Shown: piece after piece, positions 46,454 to 57,200 of the stretch | Layout: the number at the start of each line of letters is the position of its first letter | Position numbering within the stretch: position 1 is the first letter of the stretch | Program-made: the position numbers and the translations under genes | The notes under the pieces: generated by a model | The model's database searches: none | What the model was told of the DNA's origin: nothing | The model's input: only the letters and a program-made list of their open reading frames with translations | Source of the DNA: Cladocopium goreaui | Lineage: Eukaryota > Sar > Dinophyceae > Suessiales > Symbiodiniaceae | Length of the DNA: 64,000 bases | Assembly: GCA_947184155.2 (NCBI GenBank) | Contig: CAMXCT020000333.1 | Coordinates: 56,529 to 120,528, forward strand | Reading direction: 5' to 3'

Positions 46454-48473
46454 GCCAAGAAGAACAAGAAGACCAAGAAAAATCAGCAGATCCTTGGTCG
46501 ATCGGCGGGGGGGTGAAGCATGTTGAAGCAGTGCTGCCTTGAGTCACTCAGTTTCAACACAAGCGGCAGCTTAAATGATTCTTTAACAGTGAATGTTTAG
46601 AGGTGCGGCACTTTCAGTTTCTAACTGGAACGAAATATACAATTGTATAAGTTATTTCTAACTGGAACGAAATATACAATTATATAAGTTGACAAAAAAG
46701 GCATGTCCACATTGATTAATGCTATTTGTTCTTCAAAGAACACCTATTTGGACATTTCAGACCAACATAGACCAGCGTATCAACAACTTCAGCGTAGTTT
46801 GAGGCAGGTGCTGCCGGTGCTGCGGTTGGATTTGACCACGGGAAAGTTGTTTCCTAACTGCTTAGGGAGCAACGCATGTTTCGCTGCATGGTGAGCTTGG
46901 CATTTCTGCAATTTCGGACTCGTTCAATATGATGGAGGTAAGACTTCTCCATCAAGGCTTTCCTATGACCCTTTTGCGTCTTTTTGAAATCGAAGATTTT
47001 TCACATATACTAACGTATCATATACAAGTATAAGAGGTTAGCATATGTTAGCATATTTATTAGCAGGTTCACCTTTAACAATCTACAAACGTTTGGATTC
47101 CTCATCCCCCAACCGTGGAATCGCTTCACATCCTGCGATTTGCGCCCAGGAGTCGAGAGGATTCTGCAGGCGACGAAGAGCTGGGCACTGAGCCGGGTTC
47201 AATCATGTTTGATCAACATTTATATAGGCACTATATCTATATCTATGTATAACATATATGATAACATTATATAGTAACATCTAAAATTATGTATCAGTAT
47301 TGAGTATATTACAGATGCACATACACATATTTGTTACACAAAAAACATATCACCTCCTTGGCAAGCTGCTTGGCCATGCGGGCTTTTGAGGCCACAGCAG
47401 CCCGCAAAGAAGCGGCGTTCCACGCGGACGAAGAGCACGGCCGAGGTTCTCCGGAGAATCGCTGCGCCGGAAATATCCGGAAATCACCGAGTGAATTTGA
47501 AACCAGTGGATCCTATTATTGGGTCATACCCTTATGTACAATACCATGACTCGTATATACATTTATAATTATATATATATATGTAATTTATTATATATGT
47601 ATGTTATATAATATAGTATATATATATATATTAATATCCCTATACTATACTATAATCATGACTCTGCAACTGCCCAGCTTTTCACACATGCAACGTTTGC
47701 CGACGGCCGACTGTGGCATCCTGGTAGGTGCCAGAGAACAGTGATGCGAAATCAGAGAAAGAGTCTAATGAAGAGGCCCAACTGCTGTGGCAATGAAATG
47801 CAATGAATAGTGTCGGTAGTTTCCTTAAGATGATCAGAGGTCTGTCAGGTGTAGTGTATATTCATGTGCAAATTTGTCGATTTTGTCGGACCAGGCTCCC
47901 AGCTCCCACAAGTTTTTGCCAGTTCTTGATCCACTGCAGGATATTGCTGCGACTGCAGAGGTGCCCAAGGGCAAGAAGAATCTGAAGCTGCAAATGTGAG
48001 AGATTACACTGCATAATTATTTGCGGGTTTCCCAAAATTGTGTACCCCATAAATGGAAGGTTTTTAATGGACAATCCTATTAAAACGAATGATTTGGGGG
48101 AACCATTTTAGGAAACTTCCATTTGTACATATTTTTTGGAAACACTTGCTGCCGGATGTTTGTTTTTACTGTGTTCGGTCTCAGGAAGGGCCTCCTGGCA
48201 CTTGCAAAAGCAAAAGCCAAAGCCGATGCAAAGGCCAAGGCGAAAGTCAAAGCAAAAGCTGAAGCAAAGGGAACAGGAAAGACCACCTCGGAGGAAAAGC
48301 CGCAGTCCCCAGCAAAAGGAGAAGCCAAGGCAAGTGCCAAAGCCAAAGCCAAAGCCAAGACACCAAAAGCCAAGGTGCTTCAGCCTGTGAGCTCCGCTGA
48401 CGCATCTCCAGAACCTCGGATGCAGTTGGCAGAGGATCTCAGTTCCACAGCTCAGCATTTCCGAGGCATCTAG
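46454..48473 (+). CDS. Lys/Ala-rich protein, histone H1-like composition
   Basis: Exon 47940-47995 (DIAATAEVPKGKKNLKLQ) joins in phase 2 to 48185-48473. The latter reads KGLLALAKAKAKADAKAK, then EEKPQSPAKGEAKASAKA and ends QHFRGI at TAG. The repeated AKAKAK and SPAKG elements resemble histone H1 tails and other basic chromatin proteins. Likely upstream exons, also basic, are 46454-46516 (AKKNKKTKKNQQILGR) and about 47398-47500 (PAKKRRSTRTKSTAEVLRR), not phase-proven. Nuclear or nucleolar location is inferred from charge only. A GVSEN-type repeat occupies the intron at 48015-48110. Ala/Gln-coding CAG repeats at about 48697-48720 lie downstream. Confidence 0.5.
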
Positions 48474-48579
48474 GAGTCTTACTTACGTAACTATTTCATT
48501 TCATCATATTTCATCTCCAACTATGTTTCGTTGTTTCAATTACTACGATAGTTGGCCCATACTTACCCCAAAAAGAACT

Positions 48580-49035
48580 GACATATACAGTTAATTACTT
48601 GTATGGGTGAATTATATATATATATGTATTAATATATATATATATATATATCCTAGAGTTGTTTCAGTCCCGGGCTTTCCTTTGAGGAGTCCCCAGCTGC
48701 AGCAGCAGCAGCAGCAGCACCCGCAGCACACGGCATCAGCGAGCAGGTGTTTACCAGTTGGGGCCCACATACAGGGTGCTATTTTCCGGGACAATTCAGT
48801 GGTATATATATATATTTATATATATATACATATTATATCTATCTCAGACAAGCTTTATATATATATATATATATATTTATATTTATAATGATAAATCATC
48901 CAATTTAAGATGGTGGTTCATGAGAAAACCTAATCATCAATGAATATGCTTGTTCATGTTTTTTTTTTCTAATGGTCTATCTATCTATCTATCTATCTAT
49001 CAATCATTCTATCATATTCTATCATTCTATCATAT

Positions 49036-49090
<55 letters not shown>

Positions 49091-49870
49091 ATCTACTACT
49101 ATCTATCTTTTTATTTATTTAGTTTTTTCTCGATCTATATGGATTTACATAGCCTGTTGCTAGGATCGAATATGTTATCAGTTGATATCCTCGAATAATT
49201 ATGATCAATCTCTCTTGTCTCTAATATGCTGACTCCATTTCATCCTCACTCTTTAAGATCCGCTGTGTGTTTCTTTTCAATCATCTTACGTCCACTTTCG
49301 AAATAAGGTACCCCAAAATACATTAGGGTATATTAGTTATATTAGGGTTAATTCTCCATTCTCAGACATGCCCAAGTATCATTGTAGCTTGGTTATACAC
49401 TATATACCCATAGAATGGTTGGTTATGATATAGTTTCTTTATCACAAATACCATCATGTTTTACATTTGTGCCAGCCAATCCAACATTGGTGATAGATTC
49501 GTATCCCACAGAACCCCCCCAATTGAATCCCCCAAGTATCATTGAATCATTGAATTGTACGTTTGTTATGTAACATTATGCATCCCATTTGTATAATACA
49601 TTTCAACATGTCTATATCACCATAAAATGATTGGTTGAAGCCGTAAGATTTCAATGATTACCCTCCGGTACTGGTGGATTTCCTAGCCGCTAGCCATGTT
49701 CGATTCACAATTTTCACACCCAAGAAGGATTCAATGTTGGCAAGAAAATGCAAAAAAGACCTTGGATGAATTTGGATGATATTGAATTCATTTTTTCCCA
49801 CCAGATTCCCATAGTAACTTTCCACCATAGATCACCATTTTTTTCCAAAGAAATCACGTTGGATCGGACT
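48580..49870. other. Repeat-rich intergenic region
   Basis: It holds TA runs at 48614-48650 and 48800-48890, TCTA and TTTC microsatellites at 48976-49100, and a GC-rich block with a CAG run at 48690-48760 that may be an exon in one of two frames. The rest shows no supported gene. Confidence 0.5.
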
Positions 49871-49874
49871 CCCC

Positions 49875-50243
49875 ATGGTGATCGATGTCCATCCCCACGG
49901 CGCCATGGCACCATGGCGCACGGCGGCGCAGGTGCTGATGGCGGCTGACAGCTGCGGCTTGCGAACTGCCCTGCGGAATTTGGCTTCGCGGCCTGAGATC
50001 GTGGCCTGGAAGAGATGACGGGGGATAGGCTATATCTGAACCATTTTTGATATAGAATGATTAGAATTATGTAATATTATATATAGAATATATATAATAT
50101 ATATATGTATGTGTGTGTGTGCAAGAGTTGTACAAATATATATATATATATATTAACATATCATAGTCTAACTATGTTTATACAATTGATTGCAGTACAT
50201 ATTTCATTGATCGATTGATTAGTAGAGATATATCAACCAAGAG

Positions 50244-50282
<39 letters not shown>

Positions 50283-52147
50283 GTGAGTGAGTGAGAGAGA
50301 GAGAGAGAGAAAGATCACATATTGATCTATATGGTATATTGCCACAAATCCGTATGTGGATATAGGTTGCAGTTTGGCCTGAGGAAGCATTAAAACTGGA
50401 TGGCCATTGCTTGCTGCGACTTGGTCAGATGTGCGGTTACTGGCCTTTGGCGAAGATGGACATCCCTGAGTCAAACTTCAGATGGGGGAAGAGAACCTAC
50501 ATTTTGGTTATGGTCCCGTGGCATTGTGTGGCGTTTGCTGAACACACAGATTTCAACCATGATTATCTAAGATCACAAACGGAATTGACAACTATGATTG
50601 GGATGAAGCCGCCTGCTGGTCCAGGGGATAGAGCTCATCCGAGGCATACATTGAAAGAATGCGAGGGTCTGGTCAACAAGGCCAAAGCGCAGCTGCTGGA
50701 GAATGGTGCCTTGCCAGAACAAAGTACATACTCAGATGTTTTGCTGTGTGTTTGTTCTTAACAGATAAAATAGGATAGCCCCAAGATCCAAGGTTTTTTT
50801 TAGGCATTGCGTTCCCACCCATTTTTGGACAAAGCCAGACCAATTTTAGTGCAGGACTGGGACTCTGGGGCATGATGCAGGCAACAGAATATAGTTATAT
50901 GTATAAGGATATTCTATATTGCCCATAGAATTATAGTATTTGATATGATATGCAATGAAATGTATACTTGTCTCATCGGTGGTTTGATACTCTTTAGTTT
51001 GCCCCTCGTTTCCTCCAAAAGTCATATCACAAACAGACATGGCTGCAGCATGGGTACCAGCCGGGTGATGATGGATGCTAAGGTCCATCGACTCCGCCCA
51101 AGAGCCAGAACGCTGATGCCCAGGTAGAGACACCTGAAAAGTTGCAGGCTGGGAATTGTCCAAGACATCTCCCACGACATCCCACGGTGAATCTCACGAC
51201 ATTTCGCCCAGAATCACAACTCAGATCCAGTCCATATCTCAATGATATATTATAATTATAGTTATAGTTATATTATATAGTTTTATTAGTCATTATTCTA
51301 GTTGTATCATCCATGCGTATAGTTTTATCATCTGATCATCGATCCAATTATTATTGTCATTAGTATCATCCAACCATCGTTTTGAAATTGTCCAGTAGCA
51401 GGTGCCCAAGGCGCCGGTGCCGGATCGAGAATCCAATGGCTTGGTCGACAACTTGGATGAAACTGATGAAACATGAAGAAATCCATGGTTTTAAGCATGG
51501 CATAACATGGGACGATGATATTTTTTTTGTGGTTTTCACCAGTTTTCTAGGAATTTCACTCGGCGCTTCAGCTTCATGACTATAACTAGTGACTATAGTC
51601 ACACTTAGAGTTAGTGTGCCTTCGTGGTATTTGATGTACGTAATGTAGTTATTGTTGGTTCAAACCATTTCAATGCATGACATAAGTAAATATGCTGACT
51701 ACGTTAATGATTTGTGATACTGCTTATATGCCAACTGAGAACTATGACCTATAGGCCCTATATGGCCCTAGACTAATAGGCATTACTGTTTATATATATA
51801 TATTTATGTATATATGCATATATTGGTGCCCTTTGGCGATTCTTATTTCGTGATTCATTTGGGCCAAGGCCGATGACAAGCAGATGGAGATTGATCCTGC
51901 AGAGGCCATGTGAATGTTGCATGGTGGATTATATACTATATGTATATATATATATAATTTTATATAATATACCAAATATACCATCACTGATTGGTGGTTT
52001 GAAATGGTGTCCCTTTTCAGCCATAGAGATGATGGTCCAAATTCACCACTTTTCCCATCCGGACCCGGTTTGCAACCACCATTGCAGGCTCGTCAGATCC
52101 AGGCTGCGGATGTCCGTCCTCCGGTGCCAGCTCCGCAGGAACTGTGA
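49875..52147 (+). CDS. Unidentified gene, several short exons
   Basis: A GC-rich first block from ATG 49875 reads MVIDVHPHGAMAPWRTAAQV and RTALRNLASRPEIVAW, and is open to TGA 50016. Later likely exons are about 50369-50480 (PEEALKLDGHCLLRLGQMCG), about 50602-50722 (LKECEGLVNKAKAQLLENG), about 51400-51460 (VPKAPVPDRESNGLVDNL), 51869-51904 (ADDKQMEIDPAE, AG|GC donor) and 52088-52147 (RQIQAADVRPPVPAPQEL, TGA). The last two join in phase 0. I see no known domain. The grouping into one gene is inferred from order and strand. Confidence 0.45.
50245..50312. repeat. GA microsatellite
   Basis: GAGAGAGA with a GAGT variant block, inside an intron of the preceding gene model. Confidence 0.95.
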
Positions 52148-52595
52148 CCTGTACTCTAAAAACAGATGGGCACTTCGCTTTCAATATTGTTCAATGACGG
52201 CAGTGCGGCGCATAGCTTTTCTTATCCCTTTTTTTTGGGGTGTACAGAAAAAAGATGGAGAACATGAGAAGAGAAAAATCCCACGACATTTCGACATCTG
52301 GTATTTGTCCTGGGGGTTCTGTTTATGGCTCACGCGGAAGTAGGATGGCTTCAAAATTCCTGCATGAACTTTCTGGGTCCAAGCGGCCCTCAGATGTTGG
52401 CAGGTGCCGCAGGCAGTGCCTGATGGAAATTGTTGTCCGAACTGAGACTTGGCCGCAGGAAGTTCGAGGCATTTCTTCTGATTTGCTATGCGAAACTTCA
52501 ACAGTTGGTAGACTCAGGGTACTAGTAAACCTTTGAACCAATAAAACATATTCAGAGTACTACTGTGATATTTTGTCACCAAAACTATTCATAAC

Positions 52596-54171
52596 TACCA
52601 GTAGCAACGCTCAAGGCAGTGGCGGAAGTTTCAAAAATAGGAAACCTAAGGAGAAGTGAGTTGTTGTGATGCATGGATGGCAGAGCGAATCCACTGATGG
52701 ACTGAAAGGTGGTTGGAGTTGTGTTTTTTGGGGTGGTTGCGGTGGTTGCAGTGGTCACCTCACCCGCAACTCCTGGCACTGGATGAAGTGTGGCGTAATG
52801 CAGTTGTAGTTCTAGTTGTTGTTGTAGTTGTCGTGGAGTTGTAGCTGTAGTGTAGTGTAACTAATTAGTGTAGTGCAGGTGCAGTTGCAGTAGTTGTGGT
52901 GTTGTGTAATTGATGTAATGTAATGTAGTGTAATGCAGTGTAGGGTAGTGTTGTGTACCGTGTAGTATGCTGTAGTGTAGCCTAGTGTAGTGTAGTGTCA
53001 AGTAGCATAGCTGTAGCTGTAGTCGTAGCTGTAGTTAGTGTAATGTAGTGTGGTGTGGTGGAGCCCAGTGGTGGAGTGTAATTGGTGTAGTGCAATTAGC
53101 GCAATGTAGTTGTAGTAGTGTAGTTGTAGTTGTAGTTATAGTTGTAGTGTAGTGTAGTGTAATTAGTTTTCTGTAGTGTCGTGTAATGTAGTTGTAGTTG
53201 TCCTTGTAGTGTAGTGTAATGTAATGTAGTGTAGTTGTAGTTGCAGTTATAGTTGTAGTTGTAGCTGTAGATGGAGGAGTAGGAAGAGGAGTCGGAGAAG
53301 GAGTAGGAGTAGGAGTAGGAGTGTTAGCAGGGCAGGAGGAGGAGGTGGTAGTAGTAGTAGTAGAAGTAGAAGTAGTAGTAGTAGTAGTAGTACTAATACT
53401 AGTAGTAGTAGTAGTAATAGCAATAGTAGTAGTAATAGAAGTAGTAGAAGAAGAAGTAGTAGTAGTAATAGTGGTGGTAGTAGTAGTAGTAGCAGCAGCA
53501 GCAGTGAATGGCAGTAGTGGTAGTAGCAGTAGTAGTAGTTGTTGTTGTTGTTGCTGCTGCAGTCTAATTAGCGTGGTGTGCTGTAATTGGAGTGGTGAAG
53601 TGTAATTAGTGGTGCGTAATGTCGTGTAGTTGTAGTTGCATTTGTATTTGTAGTTGTAGTGTGCTGCAGTGTAATTAGCGCAGTGTAGTGTAATGTGGTG
53701 TAGTTGTAGTTGTATTTGTGGTAGAAGTAGTTTTTGTAGTTGTAGTGTAATTAGTGTAGCGTAGTGTAGTGTAGTGTAATTACTGCAGTATAATTAGTGT
53801 AGTGTAGTGTAGTGTAGTGTAGTGTAGTGGTAGTCTTATCAGTAGTTGTCTATCTATCTATCTGCCTATCTGCAATCTGCAGGCTTGAAAACGAAGCTAT
53901 TCTGTGAGACTTCCTCAGATTTTGAATTTGACAACAAGACGGCTCCGCACCCGCCGCTTTAGCGAGCCTACCTTTCGACCCTCCGGAGCCACAAATCATT
54001 GGAAAAACGCAGTGTTTCGCGGCTTTCCTACCTTTTCGCGCACCTCCATCTTCTTTCTTATGACTCCTTCTCTTCTCTGATCTTCTCTCTTTTTCTCTCC
54101 TCTTCTCTGACTCTTCCCACCTCTGCTTTTCCATCTGTCCATATTGGCGGAAGTTTGACTTCTAAACTTCC
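52596..54171 (+). mobile_element. Composite repeat element, copy B
   Basis: It has the same 5' module as copy A (52596-52800, with GGCGGAAGTTT at 52621-52631), a long GTAGT/TAGTAG microsatellite middle (52800-53840) and the same 3' module (53941-54171). It ends in the perfect hairpin GGAAGTTT-7 nt-AAACTTCC (54149-54171). Unlike copy A it lacks the 94-bp array. Confidence 0.65.
52800..53840. repeat. GTAGT / TAGTAG-rich microsatellite region
   Basis: Degenerate GTAGTGTAGT, GTTGTAGTT and AGTAGTAGT words. The Val-rich + frame at 53321-53605 is a repeat artefact. Confidence 0.9.
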
Positions 54172-55008
54172 TTTGGCTATTTGCAACTCCTATACACATG
54201 ATTCACTGAATAGTTTTGCGTTTAATTATCAAGAATAGTGATACTTGAATAGCAATAACATGCAATAACCAATAATGAAACCACAATGGAATGTTTACAT
54301 TATTATACATTCACTATAGTGATATTATGTGATCTTCCTAACTGCTGCTAGACACTATTCAGTGTACTCATCGCCACGCGGCAAGAGACCCCGCAGGTGA
54401 CACTCCCTTCGCAGAAAGCGGCAGCTTCTGTCGCTGCTGCGGCATGGCACGACGGAAGAAGGCCGAAGATGGGGACCACTTTGGTTGCGCTATAGGCTGT
54501 AGCTGTATAGCAACCCTTCGCATATAGATAGACATGTCAAATCTTACTGAACTGTAGTGATATAATGATGATGATAATAATATATAATAATGACATAATA
54601 ATGTGCAAATTATTTTTCTATCTATTGTTTGATTACCGTAAACAATTTCGGACATTTGGGATGAATTCAGATGCCATGTGCGACGGAAGTCTTCAAACCA
54701 GGCGTCGAGCACTGCGCCGCAGGTGGCACAGGTCGGCCAAGTACCAGTGACCACGTTGACTCCGGTTGCAGCTCACGTCATGATTGTACTACATCCTGCA
54801 ATGTATATCCATGTATGATTATATATACACATTTTTATATATAATATATATCATATATATCATATATATATATATACATATCTGTATAATATTATCGAAT
54901 TACGATTGTTGTGCCAAGATGTTCATTCATTTTTGCTTTTCTTTTCCTGGAGTTGGGCCCAAGAGAAGCCAACCCCAGTGGCAACGTGGCAACCCGTGGC
55001 GCGTCGCA
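54172..55008. other. Region with ambiguous short open frames
   Basis: GC-rich blocks at 54370-54500 and 54655-54780 are open in several frames on both strands and may contain exons. I cannot choose a frame. TA repeats occur at about 54820-54890. Confidence 0.4.
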
Positions 55009-55237
55009 ATGGCGGTCCGTGCCATGCGCACCGTCCGCAGCCGCGGCGTCCGCAGTTTTGTGCGGGGCATCACGGTGGAAGCCATGAGGCTGAACACGCC
55101 ATTGAAGGAGACCCGGGGTCCCCATGGCAATGGGTGGACAATATGTTAACATTTTTTATGTTTCTCTTGAAAATTTGGATGCAGGTGCACATATCAATCA
55201 CATGTCATTTATACATATAGTTACTACAATGACAACG

Positions 55238-55277
<40 letters not shown>

Positions 55278-55288
55278 CCACAACCACA

Positions 55289-55323
<35 letters not shown>

Positions 55324-56295
55324 AACCACAACCACAGCCACAGCCACAGCCACAGCCACCATGACAGAGCATGACCGGCAACAACTCACTAAACGGATGC
55401 ATGGTCATCCCCAAACGAATTGGTTCGCAGTGTGTTTGATGCTTCCTCCAGATTCCACGGTGTGATGTGTCCATCAGGAGATGGACCCCGAAATCTACAA
55501 CATCATCGAAGCTGAGAAGGATAGGTGGCTGAGCAGAAGAATGGTCCGCAGCGGGATTGGACTGGCAGATTTTGACAGGGTTATTCGGTGATTCAAAACA
55601 ACCCACCCAAAAAAATAGACAGGGAAACAATGAAAGAAGTCCTGCAGTTTGGGTGTCTTTGCTCTACGCTTCAACCTTGGTGAACCTCACCCCAAAACGC
55701 ATCAAATGCAGCATCTCAACTATCTCAGTAAAAAAACAGTCAACAAACAGTTGAAATCAGTTGAATCCAAAAAATAACCAGTATTTCTATGTATTTCTGT
55801 TGTTTTTGTTTGTTGGATGTTGATGTCAACCGTCAGGCAACGCCGTTGTGTGAACCTCATCGCCTCCGAGAACTTTGCACCGGTGCCGGTGCTCGAGGCG
55901 GTGGGCTCAGTGATGGTCAACAAATATTCCGAGGGATATCCAGGACGGGGGCGGTTTTCTATGGTTTTCTGGGGTTTTAAGCTGCAAGAAGTGTTTAATG
56001 TGTTTACTGTTTACTTGATTTTACTTGTACTAGATTTTAAACGATTTAAATGATGGATGATGGATGACTGATATGTTTTTGAAAGAATAGGAAGTAATCA
56101 TGCATGTTTTTTTTTCATGAGTTTTTTTCTGCATTTTGTAAAAGTACAGACATGTGACACGGGTGTTTTTTGGGCAGGTACCGCATCACCACCAGGAGCC
56201 CGATACTATGGTGGTAACGAGTTCATTGACCAAGCAGAGACTTTATGCCAGCGAAGGGCTTTAGAAGCATGCAGGCTAGATCCCAAGGACTGTGG
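55009..56295 (+). CDS. Serine hydroxymethyltransferase, first four exons (3' part missing)
   Basis: SHMT converts serine and tetrahydrofolate to glycine and methylene-tetrahydrofolate with PLP. Exons: 55009-55107 (ATG at 55009 to RLNTPLK), 55478-55524 ([15 protein letters not shown]), 55837-55943 ([18 protein letters not shown] and NKYSEGYP) and 56196-56295 ([18 protein letters not shown] and [14 protein letters not shown]). All joins keep phase. Two donors are AG|GA (55107, 55943) and two are GT (55524, 56295). The first about 25 residues ([20 protein letters not shown]) are Arg-rich and lack acidic residues, like a mitochondrial targeting peptide. The next expected segment (GVNVQPLSG) and the PLP-lysine region are not seen before the retrotransposon at 57.1 kb. 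The gene either continues beyond the window or is broken there. Confidence 0.92.
55228..55362. repeat. CAA/CCA trinucleotide-type repeat in an intron
   Basis: (AAC)n followed by ACC-ACA and GCC-ACA units lies inside the first SHMT intron. Thr-rich and Val-rich frames are artefacts. Confidence 0.9.
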
Positions 56296-57144
56296 GTAGC
56301 GTTAGAGGCTATAATTAAATGGGATATGTTGGGATGTGAGCAAGCCTGGCTCAGAATCAGACCATTGCATAAGGATTTCCCCAAGGGGATTTCCGCCAAG
56401 TTTTTGTCCTGGCGATGGCACTTGAAATGTACGGATTCAGTTTCTTCATTGATTTCTACATTTTCTACTGTCCACCATCAATTATATAATTGTTCACGTT
56501 CCCACATGATTCCTGCACTATAATGTGCTAATAATTACATTGAATATCCTTGAGCATTACCCAAAATGTGGATGCAATATGTTACATGACACATATGAAA
56601 TCGTGTTATTTTTTTCATTGACACGCATCATGAAATAATAGGGAATGTGTCTTGGCTGTCTCTTGGTCCATGTTTGGCCTGTCGGAATCCATGGATGTTT
56701 CACCCCACATCCTTAGCGCTGCAGAATTGCTAGTGTATTAATGTGTGCTGTACTATACTGACGCATTATTTATAATACTGATACTATAATTCATAGTCAT
56801 ATTAACACGCACACACACACACACATATATATATATACATACATGCATGTGAATTGAACAACCTTGGATGTACGAACCATACGCCAACTGCAGGCTGCCT
56901 GGGGAAATCACAGACTTCGCCATCGCCACTGCGCATGGCTCAAGGCACGGAGGTGCAAAAGCGAGGACGCTGCTGCTGTGGGCAGCCAGGTATCGAGAAG
57001 TGTAACAAGTTCATATTGGACCCAGGGGGTCACGGTGAAGAGCCCTGTAAGGGGATTTCCTTTTTTGGGGTAGGACCCCTAATCCAAGAAATTGGTTGGT
57101 ACCGGTTTCCCTACCCTTGTGGACTCTTACCCGGGGAGCCACAT
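56296..57144. other. SHMT intron 4 remnant; possible exon; probable 5' LTR portion
   Basis: No SHMT segment is found. At 56892-56990, between GCAG and CAG|GTATCG, all three + frames are open. One reads LPGEITDFAIATAHGSRHGG, but it is not SHMT-like. The last about 100 bp before 57144 (TGTAAGGGGATTTCC to GGGGAGCCACA) begins TGT and ends ACA and could be LTR sequence. The LTR start cannot be fixed without the 3' copy. Confidence 0.35.
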
Positions 57145-57157
57145 TGGTAGCGGAGCC
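57145..57157 (+). other. Candidate tRNA primer-binding site of the retrotransposon
   Basis: TGGTAGCGGAGCC begins one base after an ACA that could close an LTR. It resembles copia-type sites complementary to the 3' end of a methionine tRNA (TGGTANCNGAGC). Only about 12 bases fit, so this is tentative. Confidence 0.35.
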
Positions 57158-57200
57158 CGGAGGGCCCACGTGACTTCGTGGTAAGCCCGGGGCGCCTGCC

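Noticed and set aside
22733..54171. Helitron identity for the composite repeats
   Set aside because: A 3' hairpin is present, but no CTRR follows it at a fixed distance and no 5' TC boundary is evident. I leave the class open.
55198..55465. Poly-Thr, poly-Val and Cys/Gly-rich frames
   Set aside because: All are translations of the CAA/CCA repeat in the first SHMT intron.
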